Shown piece after piece: positions 1 through 7,300 of a stretch of DNA of 14,934 nucleotides. Under the pieces are notes generated by a model that worked only from the letters and a program-made list of their open reading frames with translations, was not told the origin of the DNA and ran no database searches. The stretch's first letter is position 1. Every line of letters starts with the position of its first letter. A program made the translations under genes and the position numbers. Source of the DNA: Bacillota bacterium (lineage in GTDB: Bacteria > Bacillota_E > JAJZYS01 > JAJYTV01); assembly GCA_021845645.1 (NCBI GenBank), contig JAJZVM010000094.1, forward strand, positions 1 to 14,934. Direction: 5' to 3'.

Positions 1-42
1 CGGCGTTCGAGGAAACGATAACGACCAAGGGAGGTGAACAGA

Positions 43-261
43 ATGGCGCAGGGATCGAACACAAGCAACCGCGTGCTCGTCAAGGGCGCCGCACAGCAGC
101 TTGACCAGTTCAAGTACGAAATCGCCTCGGAGCTCGGCGTGAACCCTCAGGGCGGCTACTGGGGCGACCTGCCGGCCCGTCAGTGCGGCGCGGTCGGAGG
201 GCAGATGGTCCGTCGCATGATCGAGATCGCGGAGCAGCAGCTCGCTGGTGGCCGGCACTAA
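43..261 (+). CDS. Alpha/beta-type small acid-soluble spore protein (SASP)
   Basis: This 72-residue protein would coat and protect DNA in the dormant spore and be degraded at germination. The family signature is present: KYEIASELGV near residues 24-33 contains the E-I-A-S-E site cut by the germination protease GPR, and a C-terminal half with GAVGGQMVRRMIEIAEQQL matches the usual GSVGGEMVKRMVE segment. The region between the two DNA-binding helices is atypical (GGYWGDLPARQC), including a Trp and a Cys that are uncommon in this short family. I chose the ATG at 43 because AAGGGAGGTG at 28-37 sits just upstream; an in-frame GTG at 34 lies inside that site and is unlikely. It appears to be a single-gene unit followed by a hairpin. 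It shows that the host forms endospores. Confidence 0.95.
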   Translation: MAQGSNTSNRVLVKGAAQQLDQFKYEIASELGVNPQGGYWGDLPARQCGAVGGQMVRRMIEIAEQQLAGGRH

Positions 262-275
262 TCCCGCCTCTCTTT

Positions 276-316
276 ACGGAAGCGTCGTCGGAGCACAAAC
301 TCGGCGACGCTTCCGT
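276..316 (+). terminator. Hairpin terminator after the spore protein gene
   Basis: A perfect 12-base stem (ACGGAAGCGTCG at 276-287, complement at 305-316) begins 14 bases after the SASP stop codon. The loop can add a short GAG/CTC pairing. There is no T tract after it on the plus strand, so it would be a non-canonical terminator or an mRNA-stabilising 3' hairpin. Confidence 0.65.
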
Positions 317-468
317 ATGTGTTGCGACTCATGAGTTGTCACACCGTATTGCCGGACACGGATTATTCGGTCGGAGCTTGGCGCTTCCCAACTTGGCCTC
401 GGGTGCTCACAATAGGACACGATGTTCAATCCAAGACTTCAAAGCGCCCCGACTGAGGAGCGGCAGGC

Positions 469-1737
469 ATGACAGCGTACCAGATCGGTGGAGGACGGCG
501 CCTCGAGGGCGCGGTGCCCGTGAGCGGTGCGAAGAACGCCGCCCTGCCCGTTATCGTTGCCTCCGCCCTGGCCGCCGAAGGCGAGTCTGTGATCGAGAAC
601 GTCCCACTGCACACCGATGCGCGCGACCTCGTCACGATCCTCAAGGCGCTTGGCGCGCAAGCGGAATTTAGCGGCAAGGTCCTCCGAGTGCGCGCCGAGC
701 GCCTAGGCGCCCACGTGGCGCCCTATGCCGCGGCTGCGCGCCTGCGCGCCTCGACGTATATCACCGGCCTCCTGCTCGCTCGCGTCGGCCAGGCCGAGGT
801 GGCGCTTCCCGGTGGCGACGCCATTGGCGCGCGTCCTGTCGACTTCCACCTGCGGGGTCTGGCGGCGCTCGGGGCACACGTCACGGTGGCGCGGGGCGCC
901 ATTCTCGCAAAGACCCAAGGGCTGCGTGGCGCGCGCTTCTTCGTCGACCGGCAGTCTGTCGGCACCACCTGCAACATGATGATCGCTGCGTCGCTGGCCG
1001 AGGGCGTGACGGTGCTCGAGAATCCAGCCCAAGAACCAGAGGTGATCGATCTCGCCACCTTCCTCACGGCGATGGGCGGGCGGGTGCATGGCGCGGGCAC
1101 CAATCTCATCCGGATCGAGGGTGTCTCGCGGTTGCACGGCGCGAGGCACGAGCTCATCCCGGACCGCATCGAGGCGGGCACGTTCCTGCTCGCCGCCGCC
1201 GCGACGCAGGGCGTCGTGACGGTGCACGCCGTCATCCCCGAGCACCTTCGCCCGCTTACGGCGAAACTCGCCCTGGCGGGCGCGCGCATCCGCACGACCG
1301 CGGATTCGGTGACGATCGAGGCGCCGCGCCGCCTGAGTCCGATCGAGGCGCGCACGGAGCCGTACCCCGGCTTCCCGACCGATCTGCAGCCGCTGCTTGT
1401 CGCGGCTCTCAGCCGTGCCGACGGCGTGTCGGTCGTGGAAGAGACCGTGTTCGAAAACCGCTTCGGCTACACGAACGAGCTTGTGCGCCTTGGCGCCCTG
1501 CTCCGCATCGTCGGGCAGGATACCGCGGTCGTCACGGGCGTGGACCGCCTGAGCGGTGCTCCCGTGACCGCCGCGGACATCCGGGCCGGCGCCGCACTGG
1601 TGGTCGCCGGATTGATGGCTGAGGGAACGACCCACGTGCTCGACGTCCAGCACATCGCGCGAGGCTACGAGCAGTTTGAGGACAAGCTCAGGCACCTCGG
1701 CGCGGAGATCCGCCTCGTGCGGGATGACCGAACCTAG
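469..1737 (+). CDS. murA: UDP-N-acetylglucosamine 1-carboxyvinyltransferase (MurA), Asp active-site variant
   Basis: MurA transfers enolpyruvate from PEP to UDP-GlcNAc, the first committed step of peptidoglycan synthesis in the cytoplasm. The 422-residue length is normal for the EPSP synthase/MurA fold. Seen in the sequence: K22-N23 in SGAKNAALP, the flexible loop LPGGDAIGARPVDFH at 113-127, the YPGFPTDLQP segment at 299-308 carrying the general base D305, and a normal C-terminal ARGYEQFEDKLRHLGA motif. The loop residue that is catalytic Cys115 in E. coli is Asp117 here (codon gac). In mycobacterial and chlamydial MurA the same Cys-to-Asp change keeps activity and abolishes alkylation by fosfomycin, so intrinsic fosfomycin insensitivity is predicted. 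GAGGAG at 455-460 supports the ATG at 469. An overlapping reading frame begins at 1724 and runs into IS debris, so the usual downstream neighbour seems to have been lost. Confidence 0.97.
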   Translation: MTAYQIGGGRRLEGAVPVSGAKNAALPVIVASALAAEGESVIENVPLHTDARDLVTILKALGAQAEFSGKVLRVRAERLGAHVAPYAAAARLRASTYITGLLLARVGQAEVALPGGDAIGARPVDFHLRGLAALGAHVTVARGAILAKTQGLRGARFFVDRQSVGTTCNMMIAASLAEGVTVLENPAQEPEVIDLATFLTAMGGRVHGAGTNLIRIEGVSRLHGARHELIPDRIEAGTFLLAAAATQGVVTVHAVIPEHLRPLTAKLALAGARIRTTADSVTIEAPRRLSPIEARTEPYPGFPTDLQPLLVAALSRADGVSVVEETVFENRFGYTNELVRLGALLRIVGQDTAVVTGVDRLSGAPVTAADIRAGAALVVAGLMAEGTTHVLDVQHIARGYEQFEDKLRHLGAEIRLVRDDRT

Positions 1738-1981
1738 CTCACGAGTACGGCCCGAGCTCGCCGATCTCGATTCCCGATTGCAGGTCCCCGCCCAGCGCGC
1801 CTGCGATCAGCAGCCGGGAAGTCCGTCGCACCTTGGAAGCGAGCGCCGCGGGCCCCGCGCCGGGCAGCCCACTGCTCTGCCGCTGGTTCGCGGTTTCCTC
1901 GGCGGATTGCGCCTCGGCATGCGCACTCGCCTATCGGGCTCCAAAGACACGCCTGCACACGTCTACGGGGGTGCTGTGCCG
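1738..1981. other. Intergenic stretch between murA and IstB fragment, no supported gene
   Basis: A plus frame starting at an ATG at 1724, overlapping the murA stop, stays open through here and continues in frame into the IstB fragment. Its composition (Arg/Pro/Ser/Gln-rich, no recognisable motif) does not look like a conserved protein. I see no RNA gene or convincing promoter in it. Confidence 0.4.
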
Positions 1982-2182
1982 ATGATCTCGCTGGAGAAGG
2001 CACGCGCCCACCTCGAACACCTTGGTCTTGTCCAGTCTGCCGCCGTTCTCGACAGCCGGCTACAGGACGCAGCACAACGGCAACTGTCCTATGCCGGCTT
2101 CCTGGACGAGTGCTCGATGTGGAGGTGACCGCACGGCGCGAACGCTACCTGATCACCCGCACCCGCCTTCCCCTGCCTCTGC
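1982..2182 (+). pseudogene. IstB-like helper ATPase fragment (IS21 family), N-terminal part, frameshifted
   Basis: The frame from the ATG at 1982 reads MISLEKARAHLEHLGL followed by a helical segment ending SYAGFLDE. This matches the start of IstB, the AAA+ transposition helper of IS21-type elements (a Leu-rich N-terminal helical domain ending in LSYxxFLxxLL). The frame then stops at 2128, but moving one frame continues the homology as LDVEVTARRERYLITRTRL (about 2114-2170), the IstB segment that precedes the Walker A region. After that the similarity fades. Walker A, Walker B and the rest of the ATPase are absent, and no IstA lies upstream. It is a dead remnant. The family call rests on motif recognition only. 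Confidence 0.6.
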
Positions 2183-2498
2183 CGCACTTTCACCAAGCCA
2201 ACCCTTCCTCGGCTTGGCAGATCTCTCGCACACCATCACCTGCAGCCAATCCCCCGCAGACTTAGCCTTCTGGGGGCTCAACTTCCTGCCTTACCTCGCA
2301 TGGCACTCAAGAAGAGCCGCACCCCAATGATTTTGACATAGGCCCAGACAGCGGTCTGCGCGTCTGAATCAGCCGTAGTGACACGGGTAGGAGCAGACGG
2401 CAACGCCCGGCCGAGTCCGTAGCAGGGCCGTGTCGAAACGGAGCGAGGGGCTACCGGAGGACGACAGGATGTCGAAGGGTTGGCACGCAGTCCGGGAG
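2183..2498. other. IS-derived intergenic DNA, with one GC-rich hairpin
   Basis: No coding frame here resembles a protein family. The only clear structure is an imperfect hairpin at 2251-2276: CCCCC then CAGA (one bulged G) pairing with TCTG then GGGGG around an 8-base loop. I searched by eye for spaced repeats of CRISPR type downstream of cas12m and found none. Confidence 0.4.
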
Positions 2499-2938
2499 CT
2501 AGGTGAAGGTAATCGCCTCGATGGCCGTGCGGACCCGGCGAAGCCAACGCACGTTGGATTCTACCATCGGGTGGCTGGAGTCGGCAGTGTGGAGGAGGAG
2601 GAGCAGGAGCGCAGCCATAAAGGCCGCAAATCAAGCGGGCGTTGGCGGCCTGCTCATTGCGGATCGTGAGGCGAGCGCCGACGAACTGCTTGACGAAGCG
2701 GAAGAGGATTTCCACCCGCCCAGCGCTCGTGGTAGAGATCCGCGATGTCCGTGGCGGGGAGCGTGAAGAGGTTCGTAGCCAGAAGGTAGAGGTGGCCCTT
2801 GAGGTCCTGGAACTGGACGATGCGCAGCGTGAAGGTGCGGGTGCCCATACCCACCAGGACGACGCTGTCTGCGACGATACCGCGGTTGCGCGTCTCGGTT
2901 ACAAAGCCAGCGAGTTGGCGAAACCAAAAGGACCATTC
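2499..2938 (-). pseudogene. IS4-family transposase, C-terminal remnant with two frameshifts
   Basis: Reading the minus strand from 2938, the protein shows LYLLATNLFTLPATDIADLY followed by HERW, the typical DDE segment just before the YREX6K-like signature of IS4 transposases. One extra G near 2718 shifts the frame; the next frame continues VEILFRFVKQFVGARL, completing the expected RWxVExLFRxxKQ pattern. A second shift near 2620 leads to MAALLLLLLHTADS and a helical C-terminus ending at the TAG at 2499-2501. The N-terminal half with the first catalytic Asp residues is missing. The remnant starts directly after the cas12m stop codon and in the same frame, so a recombination or deletion end falls exactly there. 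No terminal inverted repeats were recognised. Confidence 0.75.
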
Positions 2939-4693
2939 TCAGGCGTTCGCGTCAGACCACTCAATCAGATGCCGGCACGCATTCAGTTCTGGGTCGAAGA
3001 GTTGACTGCACGACGGACACCGGACAACCGGCGGATCGGCGCCGCTAATGCTAGCCCCTTTGTGGCAAGCGAAGTGTTTCCAGACCTGAAGTCCACGAGG
3101 TGCTATAGATACCTCTTTCTCTACTTTGGAGAATTCCTGCTCAATGGCGGTCTCAAGGGTGTAGATCGCAGCTATCTGCGTAAGTCGCCTCATGGACACC
3201 CCAAGTGGACCTTCTCTGGTCTCAGGCATCGGCCGCTGGCGCACCTTGTTCAACTGGGGCTCGTAGATCACCACACGGCTGTACAATTGGGCCTTGTGGT
3301 GTGCAAATTTTCGATAGATGTTTGATCGATGCCCTAGGCACTTCTCTCGCAGGTTCGCTTGCCACTCGAGTAGTCGCTTATCTCTGCGACGCCAAGCCTC
3401 CAGCGCGGAAAACGCGTGGTCATCACCCGAGAACCGATGCGAAAGCCAGTAAAGGGCAATCGCGGTCATCGTCTCAGGCGCATCCATCTGGTCGGCCAGC
3501 GATTGGGTGAGCCACTGCGGTAAATCGCCTGAACGTTGCTCGAGCACCCATGCCCTGATCTCCTCAACGGCCTTGTGGTGCTCCAATGCTCGGATAGACC
3601 TTACCCGCTCAAGCGTCTGGAAACGGTCCAAGAGTCCCGTCGGGAGCACCAGTTCGTCGCGGGAGCCATCAGATCCAAGGCAAACCGCAACGCGTAAGCC
3701 ACCTCCTCTGCGCTGCCACCCGAACGCGATCGCCACGGTTGGTCCAGCCGCAGCGCCGACTTCCTTAGCAGACTCGATGTGCACCGTCAGGGCGAGCGCA
3801 TAGGTGAAATGGGTCCCGACCCGCCGTCGAATGATCTCGGCAGCCTTGACCGCACTTCCCTCCGGCAGTGGGCGATGCATCACCATCGGCAACTCCAGCC
3901 AGATCGGCTGACGTCCCAAGGAGGCGACGAGGATCCGTACCTTGGTACGTGAACGTCTTCTCCGTTCTCCACGAGGAATGTGCTCCCAGTCGGAGAAGTC
4001 GACAGGATCAATCTGCAACATACGGCTCCATTTCGAGTCGTGTGAAAAGAGCCGCTCCATGGTAAACGGAGCATCTGCATCTTCCACTTCGTGTTGCAGC
4101 CGTACTGCCCAGAAACCCGTTCCGTCGTAGGTGCGCGCGCGAAGTTTAGCAGGTCTTCCACCCTTCGTCAGAGCGCGCTCCGCACGGCGCCTTGCGACTT
4201 CGTACCGGTCCCGAACCAGCAGCGAGTTTCCCCAGTACAACCCCTGTGCAGAGAAATCGCCGTATAATACCCGCGCGGTCTCATGCCGCCAAACTCCAAG
4301 CGCTTCAATGTCTGATCGGGCGGCATTCCAGTTGGCACTCTTGGCCGCATAGAGGCGCTTCTGAAGCTCCCGACGGCGGCTGTCCACATCGATTGCCTGC
4401 TCTCGCCACTCGTTTCGAGCGCCTTGCTTCCCGTGCCTCGCCTGGTCGATCAGCACTCTGACCTCATCGAGTTCGGTGAGTGTCGTGTCAAGCGCCCTGG
4501 CGATCTCCTCGACCGCCGGAATGGAGTGCCACACCTCGCGTTCACGTCGTCGGTACTCATGCTCGATGGCGACAAGCGCGTTCCAGAATTCCGTCTCCAG
4601 TTTGAGCTGCAGCTCTCCCTCTATAGGCATCTTCGCCGGCTGCCCGCAGCCGTACTTGTAGATACGTGTCGCGGCGCTTTCCGCCCCATGCAT
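2939..4693 (-). CDS. cas12m: Cas12m-like (type V-M / V-U1) RNA-guided DNA-binding effector, RuvC-degenerate
   Basis: The product is 584 residues. From memory it parallels the roughly 600-residue Cas12m of Mycolicibacterium mucogenicum in order: a helical N-terminus, a charged coiled segment (about 45-130), GLYWGNSLLVRDRYEV (about 151-166), GRPAKLRARTYDGTGFWAVRLQ (about 179-200), a degenerate RuvC-I strand GPTVAIAFGW (about 317-326), LREKCLGHRSNIYRKFA (about 448-464), RuvC-II VVIYEPQL with E478, then a zinc knuckle and RuvC-III. The RuvC-I Asp is Ala323 and the RuvC-III Asp is Glu569 (FDPELNA), so DNA cleavage is not expected. Cas12m proteins are known to bind targets and block transcription without cutting. 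Zinc ligands look like H540/C543 and C559/C562. The start at 4693 has GCAGGAGG eight bases upstream; an in-frame ATG at 4756 lies inside the fluoride aptamer and is rejected. It follows the hyfB-like gene on the same strand. No CRISPR array is visible. Confidence 0.88.
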   Translation of the reverse strand: MHGAESAATRIYKYGCGQPAKMPIEGELQLKLETEFWNALVAIEHEYRRREREVWHSIPAVEEIARALDTTLTELDEVRVLIDQARHGKQGARNEWREQAIDVDSRRRELQKRLYAAKSANWNAARSDIEALGVWRHETARVLYGDFSAQGLYWGNSLLVRDRYEVARRRAERALTKGGRPAKLRARTYDGTGFWAVRLQHEVEDADAPFTMERLFSHDSKWSRMLQIDPVDFSDWEHIPRGERRRRSRTKVRILVASLGRQPIWLELPMVMHRPLPEGSAVKAAEIIRRRVGTHFTYALALTVHIESAKEVGAAAGPTVAIAFGWQRRGGGLRVAVCLGSDGSRDELVLPTGLLDRFQTLERVRSIRALEHHKAVEEIRAWVLEQRSGDLPQWLTQSLADQMDAPETMTAIALYWLSHRFSGDDHAFSALEAWRRRDKRLLEWQANLREKCLGHRSNIYRKFAHHKAQLYSRVVIYEPQLNKVRQRPMPETREGPLGVSMRRLTQIAAIYTLETAIEQEFSKVEKEVSIAPRGLQVWKHFACHKGASISGADPPVVRCPSCSQLFDPELNACRHLIEWSDANA

Positions 4694-4701
4694 ATTACAT
4701 A

Positions 4702-4745
4702 CCTCCTGCAAAGCCAATCGGAAGATCCGTCGGTCCGAGCAGGAG
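4702..4745 (-). promoter_or_regulatory. cas12m ribosome binding site and complementary anti-SD (riboswitch expression platform)
   Basis: On the minus strand the cas12m ribosome binding site GCAGGAGG (4709 to 4702) lies 8 bases before ATG 4693. The 3' end of the fluoride aptamer reads CTCCTGC (4745 to 4739), an exact 7-base complement of GCAGGAG. Five of these bases (CTCC plus the following T) lie in or next to the aptamer P1 strand GACTCC. Aptamer folding and RBS sequestration therefore compete, which predicts translation ON with fluoride. The complementarity is seen directly; the switching is inferred. Confidence 0.75.
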
Positions 4746-4785
4746 TCATCAGCCACACGGCGGTTAAAGGCGGGACTCCATCGCC
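4739..4785 (-). promoter_or_regulatory. Fluoride riboswitch (crcB motif) upstream of cas12m
   Basis: The minus strand carries all conserved blocks of the crcB/fluoride aptamer: GGCGATGGAGTC, CCGCC, TTTAACCGCC, a tiny GCC-GTGT-GGC hairpin, then TGATGACTCCTGC. P1 can form six pairs (GGAGTC with GACTCC), and GGCG can pair with CGCC for the pseudoknot. It compares block for block with the well-studied Thermotoga petrophila aptamer. It begins 15 bases after the hyfB-like stop codon and ends 45 bases before the cas12m ATG, with no other ORF between. I see no convincing promoter just upstream, so it is probably internal to the long operon transcript. Confidence 0.93.
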
Positions 4786-4800
4786 TTGCGGATTACCTCA

Positions 4801-6774
4801 TCACAAGAGGCCAGACAGCTTAAGCCAGACGATCCCTCCCACCAGCACGACCATGATGTACCCGAGATAGTGGCTGAGGTGCCCGGTCTGAAGGCGCTGG
4901 ATCGTAGCCCCGGTTCGGCGCGCAGCCTGCAGTAGCGGTCCGAAGAGATTGGCCAGCAGGCGGTCGACGGCGTCGGTCTGGATCTCTACCGCGTCCTCCC
5001 CCACGGTCCGCGTACTTCTGTGCCGGATCACAGGGGCGAACGCCAGCCGCAGGGGCTGCGCGATCCCATCGGCCGTCCATCCGTATGCGGAGATGTACTC
5101 CTCGCCGCCGTTCCACGGAGCCGGCACTGCTGTCCGATGGGGAAGCCTACGCAGCCATAGCCACCTCAGCAGCGCCACCAGACCCATGATCCCTCCACCG
5201 AACCAGAGCAGGTCCCAAGGAGAGGTCGCCGTAAAGCCCCCGGCAGGGAAGAAGATCACCCCCTGCGTTCCGGGAAGTCCTGTGAAAACGCGGCCGCCCA
5301 GGGAATCGAGTAGCGCTGTCGCTCCGGGATGCGTGAAGGTGGGCGCAACGAGTTCGTTCGCACCCAGCCCTCGCGGCGAGACAGAGGCGATCCACGGCAC
5401 GAACCAGGTTGCACCGAGGCCTGCCAGCCAGGCGATGAGCGCACCGAGCGCCATGCCGAGCGTCTCGCCCCAACGCGCAATGGAGTGCGGGACAGTACGC
5501 TGCGGCCCCAGGAAGATGGCCGCATACCACCGCAGGATCGCCGTCGCGCCGCCGGCGGTGACGAGGGCGACCACCAGGATCACGGCTAGGAGCGCTGGAC
5601 GCAGGCTGGTGGAGGCACCCATGAAGATGCTCTCCACGGCCATCCACTCCGCTAGGTAGCCGCCCGTCGGCGGCATGGCCATGAGGCCCGCGGCTGCAAG
5701 CAAGGTCAGTCCCGCTACCAGTGGGGCAGCCCGAAAGAGTCCGCCGAGACGGTTCATCTCTCGGGTACCCGTGACCCGCTCGACCCAGCCCGCTGCGAAG
5801 AAGGCCGTGAACTTCGCTCCCATGTGCATCAGCAGGAGCGTGTAGGTGCTGCTCAAGGCGAGAGCCGCCGCGGCGGCCTCTCCTGCATTCCCCAGGACGT
5901 AGGAAAGTCCGAGGCTGGCGAACGCGAGCCCGATCCATTCCACGGTCGAGTATGCGAGCACGCGCTTGTGATCGTTGTCCACGATTGCATGGATGACGCC
6001 GAGCAGCGCTCCTGTAAGACCGAGCACGACCATCCCCCACGCGACTTGCGGCGGCGGCGGGGCCCAGGCGAGCCAACGCACAAGTCCCACCATGGCCACC
6101 GTCGTGGTAACGCCAGAAAGTGCGGCCGCGGCTGCGCCCGGCGCCTCTGGCTCCGCGAGCGGCAGCCAGAGTTGAAACGGGAAGAGTCCGGCCTTCGATC
6201 CGAGCCCGAGGATGCCAAGTACGGCGATGATGTCTGTAACCCCCGGAGATCTCAGCCCTGCTGACAGCAGAAGGGCACCAAGAAGCAGTGCCGCAGCACC
6301 CGCCTCGCTCATCACGAGCATCGCCCATCCAGATACCGCCGCGCGCCTGCCGCTTCCTTGCGCCACCACCATCCCGTAGACGGCCACCGCGAGCACGCCC
6401 CACGCGACCACCATCGCGAGCGGTGACGCGGCCTCGAGAAATGCCGCGACGGACACCCCGAGCCACGCGAGCGAAATCCACTGGCCTCTTCCGTACTCCT
6501 TGGCAACGAAGACGAGTCCCGCCGCGAAGAGGAGCACCTCGCCGATTAGCCCCCAGAAGCCGCCCCACGGCGTGACGGCATAGGTCATCGAGCCGGCGAC
6601 GGTGTCGACGGCGAGCGCGGCGCCGCCCGGCGCCGCAACGCCCAAGAGCAGCTCGATGAAGAGAAGCCCGATCGTGGCGAAGGTTAGCGTCGGCACATAC
6701 CTGCGGCTCCCGCCCCAGGCGAGGATTGTCGCGAGCGCTGCGAGCGCGAGCGCCGCCATCATGAGGGCCGTCAT
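4801..6774 (-). CDS. HyfB/NuoL-like proton-translocating antiporter subunit of Ehr-like complex
   Basis: A 657-residue polytopic membrane protein of the proton-conducting transporter (Mrp antiporter / NuoL-M-N, HyfB) family, which would pump ions across the cytoplasmic membrane. Signature regions: SKAGLFPFQLWLPLAEPEAP (TM7 broken helix with its Lys), DNDHKRVLAYSTVEWIGLAF (TM8 Lys and following helix), and MAMPPTGGYLAEWM further on. The C-terminus has the HyfB-type cytosolic stretch PWNGGEEYISAYGWTADGIAQP followed by a last membrane helix. The ATG at 6774 overlaps the stop of the NuoB-like gene by four bases (ATGA), so the two are translationally coupled. It is the last complex subunit before the second riboswitch and cas12m; in E. 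coli hyf the equivalent gene comes near the start, so the order is rearranged. Confidence 0.9.
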   Translation of the reverse strand: MTALMMAALALAALATILAWGGSRRYVPTLTFATIGLLFIELLLGVAAPGGAALAVDTVAGSMTYAVTPWGGFWGLIGEVLLFAAGLVFVAKEYGRGQWISLAWLGVSVAAFLEAASPLAMVVAWGVLAVAVYGMVVAQGSGRRAAVSGWAMLVMSEAGAAALLLGALLLSAGLRSPGVTDIIAVLGILGLGSKAGLFPFQLWLPLAEPEAPGAAAAALSGVTTTVAMVGLVRWLAWAPPPPQVAWGMVVLGLTGALLGVIHAIVDNDHKRVLAYSTVEWIGLAFASLGLSYVLGNAGEAAAAALALSSTYTLLLMHMGAKFTAFFAAGWVERVTGTREMNRLGGLFRAAPLVAGLTLLAAAGLMAMPPTGGYLAEWMAVESIFMGASTSLRPALLAVILVVALVTAGGATAILRWYAAIFLGPQRTVPHSIARWGETLGMALGALIAWLAGLGATWFVPWIASVSPRGLGANELVAPTFTHPGATALLDSLGGRVFTGLPGTQGVIFFPAGGFTATSPWDLLWFGGGIMGLVALLRWLWLRRLPHRTAVPAPWNGGEEYISAYGWTADGIAQPLRLAFAPVIRHRSTRTVGEDAVEIQTDAVDRLLANLFGPLLQAARRTGATIQRLQTGHLSHYLGYIMVVLVGGIVWLKLSGLL

Positions 6775-7289
6775 CCGGCCTCACCCGGCGCGCTAGCGCC
6801 CCGCCCCACGAGCGCGAGCAGACCGTCGACCAGGTCGTCCGGCGTCGGAGGGCAGCCCGGAATCCATCGGTCCACCGGAACGACCTCCGCGAGGTTGCCC
6901 ACGACACCTGGGGCGCCGTGGAAGACACAGCCGTCGACCGCACAGTCCCCTACGGCGACGACGAGCTTCGGGTCGGGCATCGCATCGTAGGTCGTGCGGA
7001 TCAGCGGCACCATCGCCTCCGTCACGACACCCGTGATCAGCAGGACGTCTGCATGACGCGGAGACGGGGTAAAGGAGAAGCCGAAGCGGGAGAGGTCGTA
7101 GACGGGGCTGCCCATGAGCCCAATCTCCGACTCGCAGCCGTTGCAGGAGCCTGCGTCGAGGTGACGGATCGCCAGCGAACGCGCGAAGAGCCGCGCAGGC
7201 ATCGGCGCTTTCGCCCCTCGCGTCGCAGCGCGGCGCCGAAGCACTGCCGGGCCTTTCGTCAGGTTCACGATCCAGCGCGGGTAGAACAC
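6771..7289 (-). CDS. NuoB/HyfI-like small subunit with N2-type [4Fe-4S] site
   Basis: A 172-residue peripheral subunit of the NuoB / group 4 hydrogenase small-subunit family, expected to hold the [4Fe-4S] cluster next to the large subunit. The four ligands are present: C49 and C52 in GSCNGCESEI, C116 in VGDCAVDG and C146 in PGCPP. The segment VYDLSRFGFSFTPSPRHADV and the ITGVVT motif are typical of HyfI. The start is a GTG at 7289 giving VFYPRWIVNLTKGP; AGGAGG overlaps the stop codon of the upstream large-subunit gene seven bases before it. The frame is open much further upstream, but that part overlaps the large-subunit gene and is not used. An intact iron-sulfur site shows the complex still does electron transfer even though the nickel site has gone. 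Confidence 0.9.
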   Translation of the reverse strand: MFYPRWIVNLTKGPAVLRRRAATRGAKAPMPARLFARSLAIRHLDAGSCNGCESEIGLMGSPVYDLSRFGFSFTPSPRHADVLLITGVVTEAMVPLIRTTYDAMPDPKLVVAVGDCAVDGCVFHGAPGVVGNLAEVVPVDRWIPGCPPTPDDLVDGLLALVGRGASAPGEAG

Positions 7290-7300
7290 CGTTGTCCCTC

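Noticed and set aside
317..468. Promoter for murA
   Set aside because: TTGTCA with GATTAT 19 bases on is the best pair, but spacing and sequence are too poor to report as a feature.
2100..2938. CRISPR array downstream of cas12m
   Set aside because: Read by eye for spaced repeats of about 25-40 bases; none found here, nor in 11682-12031, 12704-13195 or 14371-14854. Only IS remnants occupy the downstream region.
4694..4756. Upstream ATG at 4756 giving a 605-residue Cas12m
   Set aside because: The extra codons lie in the fluoride aptamer and its expression platform, the ATG is part of the conserved GATGACTCC block, and a strong GCAGGAGG site serves the ATG at 4693.
4786..4870. Independent promoter for cas12m just upstream of the second aptamer
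   Set aside because: No pair of hexamers with good spacing is visible at the end of the hyfB-like gene; only weak candidates such as GGTAAT. Cannot be excluded without transcript mapping.
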